This document shows, piece by piece, positions 62,061 through 64,000 of a stretch of DNA of 64,000 nt. The position numbers and the translations under genes are program-made. Below the pieces are notes generated by a model. It made no database searches and was not told where the DNA came from. It saw only the letters and a list, made by a program, of their open reading frames with translations. This stretch comes from Dickeya lacustris. GTDB taxonomy: Bacteria; Pseudomonadota; Gammaproteobacteria; Enterobacterales; Enterobacteriaceae. The stretch covers positions 496,001 through 560,000 of the forward strand of contig NZ_CP114280.1 of assembly GCF_029635795.1 (NCBI RefSeq), given 5' to 3'. How positions within the stretch are numbered: the first letter of the stretch is position 1; each line of letters begins with the position of its first letter.

Positions 62061-64000
62061 GTGTCACCTCCGTTTTCCCGGCCACAGGCAGCGGTGCGGA
62101 TGGCGATGTTTGTGTTCCCTTTCTTACTGTCTCTGACTCAGCCCCGACCGCTTCCGCCGTCAGCCCTTGTGCCGTCTGGCCCGACGCAGGTTTTTCACGC
62201 CCCGACCGGCTGCCGACCACACCCCGACCGGGGGCCGACTGAGCGGCGTCCAGCCCCGACCGGTCGGCATTGCCCTCAGCCTCGCCGTTTTTACTCGCAG
62301 GCAGCGGCGCAGATGGCGATGCTGGGTTCCCCCTGATTACTGCGTCTGACTCAGCTCCGACCGGTTCCGCTGTCAGCCCTTTCCCTGTCTGGCATGACGC
62401 CGGTTTTTCATGCCCCGACCGGCTGCCGACCACACCCCGACCGGGGGCCGACTGAACGGTATCCAGACCCGACCGGTCAGCATTGCCTTCTGTCTCCGGG
62501 GTCGCGTCTTCCACCTCCAGCAGCCCGCACAGGTGCGCCCCGCCGTTGTCGTCACCGTCCCACAGCAGCCCGTATTCATACGTCAGACCGCGCCGGAACC
62601 AGCAGCAGGTATTCCATTTCCAGCAGCCTGCCAAGGTGGATTTTCAGTTGCGTGTCACCCCAGCCCAGCGAGGAGCGCACCTCCCGCCGCGTGAACCGTA
62701 TCTCGTCCACCTTCACCGCCTGACCCTGCGCACGCGCCTGCACCCAGCCCTTCAGCCACACCAGCAGCTTGCGCGTCTGCGGCGGCATTTCATCCAGCGT
62801 CCGGCCCAGCACCTCGTGGGCCAGCTGATTGGCCAGCGCGATATCGCCTTTTTCCACCTCGATATACTCGATAACCTGCCCCCGGTGCTCGACCCGCTTC
62901 ACCGCCCGCTGGTACTGGTGCAACAGCGCGATGGCCTGTATCAGCGTCAGGTACTTCATATGGTCGCGCCGGGTGCGGGTCTTGTCCGACAGGAACGTCA
63001 GCCGGTCAGCATACGGATTCACCACCTTCAGCGGGCGCAGCAGCCGCTGCGCGTTCTGGTGCAGCGTCGTCAGGTACTGCTTTTCTGAGGATTGCAGCAG
63101 CCCGGCCAGCGTCTGCCCGTGGCGCTGCATCGCGTGTATCGCCTGCGTCTGCTCCCGTGACTCGTTCACCGTCAACACCAGACAGCGGTTCAGCAGCTCT
63201 TCATCCACGTCGCTGGCCGTGGTGGTCAGCATCAGCATCACCGGTCCCTGTACCTTGTATTCCCGCGTCACCAGTTCGCCGCTCTGCTCGTTCTTGCCGG
63301 TACTGGCGATTTTCAGCTCCCCGTCCGACTGCAACAGCTTGAGCGCATACGCTGCCTGCCTGACCCCTTCTTCTTCCGCGATGGCCAGTATCTTGTGCTG
63401 TAACGAAGTCTCGCCGAGGTAATACAGGCTCTGCCCGGTCATCGCGCTGTACTGGATACGCTCTTCTTCCGGCATCATCCCCAGCACCGCGTCCATCAGC
63501 GAGGATTTCCCCGCCGCCGAGCTGCTCTGTATCAGCACGGCCAGCGGTTTATCCAGCTTGCGCGACGTCGCCGCCAGATACCCGGTCAGCAGATTGGTAC
63601 GTTCCCCCACCACCCCGCAGGCGGCCAGGTCATCCACGATACGGGCGGCAAGGTCCGGGGACTTGAGTAACGCCAGTGCGTCCGCTTCGTCTTGTGCGCT
63701 GACTGTGACCGCCGGAGCGCGTTCGGCCTGCTCTGCCGCCTGCCGCTGACGCGCCTGTTGCTGCTCAAGCCAGAGCAGCACCCGCCCGCACTCGCGCTTG
63801 ATGACTGAAGACTCGCACTCAAGCTCTGCCGCCGCCGCGCTGATATACCCCTGACGATGACGTGAACTGTACATATCCAGACTGTCTACATGGAACGCGC
63901 CCGTGCTCTCGTCCCGCACCTGCACGTTGACCTTCATCACCTCGGCCACGGTGTTTTTCTGCCAGCCCCGCACCCGCCACACCCGCGGGCCGTGGGTCAG
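62047..64000 (-). CDS. Primase-helicase copy B, partial and frameshifted
   Basis: The C-terminal ~650 residues of the primase-helicase; the N-terminal CHC2 part lies beyond the window edge. Walker A-like SSSAAGKSS and the C-terminal repeats are present. An extra C near 62600 (GGAACCAGC where copy A has GGAACAGC) shifts the frame after LLEMEYLLL; the rest (FRRGLTYEYGLLWDGDDNGG to the end) continues in another frame to 62047. The C-terminal repeats differ from copy A in sequence and end in GKTEVTHGQP. Confidence 0.85.

Larger units (their letters stand above)
60023..64000. repeat. Large direct repeat, copy B (runs off the window)
   Basis: Same content and order as 52767-56740: VENN region, leader, dyad, tyrosine recombinase and primase. 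The start of homology is AGTTATTCTCCAC at 60023; further left the two toxins differ completely. Confidence 0.93.

Noticed and set aside
62047..62455. Plus-strand open frames over the primase repeats
   Set aside because: They mirror the tandem repeats on the opposite strand, where the true frame is clear.
44318..64000. A second copy of the tRNA-Ser 3' end as right attachment site
   Set aside because: No repeat of the T-arm and acceptor sequence was seen in the rest of the window.

Overview
The window reads as a chromosomal segment of a gammaproteobacterium of the order Enterobacterales, most likely the soft-rot family Pectobacteriaceae (Dickeya, Pectobacterium, Brenneria or Lonsdalea type). 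From about 2.2 to 44.3 kb the gene order closely follows E. coli: ftnA, copD-copC, holE, ptrB, purT, eda, zwf, hexR, pykA, lpxM, mepM, znuA/znuCB, ruvBA, ruvC, yebC, nudB, aspS, yecE, yecN, cmoAB, cutC, yecM, argS, murJ, mviM, yceH, rimJ, mdtH, grxB, yceB, ycdY, ycdX, tRNA-Ser. eda sits next to zwf with no edd between them, as I recall for soft-rot bacteria. The family assignment is inference; the synteny is seen.

Layout. 0-2 kb: a hemerythrin protein and a secreted nuclease with a small holin-like membrane protein. 2-9 kb: iron storage, copper resistance, a DNA polymerase III subunit, oligopeptidase B and purT. 9-15 kb: the central-carbon block (eda, zwf, hexR, pykA) under a clear HexR operator. 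15-28 kb: lipid A and murein maintenance, zinc uptake under a Zur box, Holliday-junction enzymes, a nickel transporter with a NikR-like operator, and aspS. 28-44 kb: tRNA modification, argS, murJ, transporters and housekeeping genes. A tRNA-Ser(GGA) gene at 44228-44317 closes the core.

From 44.3 kb to the end is an accessory island. It begins with gene remnants and a DapF-like protein that lacks both catalytic cysteines. It continues as an array of contact-dependent inhibition (CDI) toxin/immunity modules, all on the minus strand. Three CdiA C-terminal (VENN-type) toxins are each followed by an immunity gene, then a convergent symE gene or symE remnant with a shared hairpin. The third pair is a barnase-like RNase with a barstar-like inhibitor. 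The second toxin is split by a 1.2 kb IS3-family element; removing it restores the frame. Two near-identical direct repeats of at least 4 kb (52767-56740 and 60023-64000) each hold a CHC2/TOPRIM primase-helicase, a tyrosine recombinase, a dyad, and a GC-rich leader feeding directly into an orphan toxin. This suggests a recombinase-borne cassette of about 7.25 kb that stacks toxin/immunity pairs.

Several conserved genes carry single-base frameshifts (purT, znuB, ruvA, aspS, an amidohydrolase, both recombinase copies, one primase copy, IS orfB). Because aspS is essential, and the two repeat copies break at different positions, many of these are probably sequencing errors. No rRNA or CRISPR array was seen.
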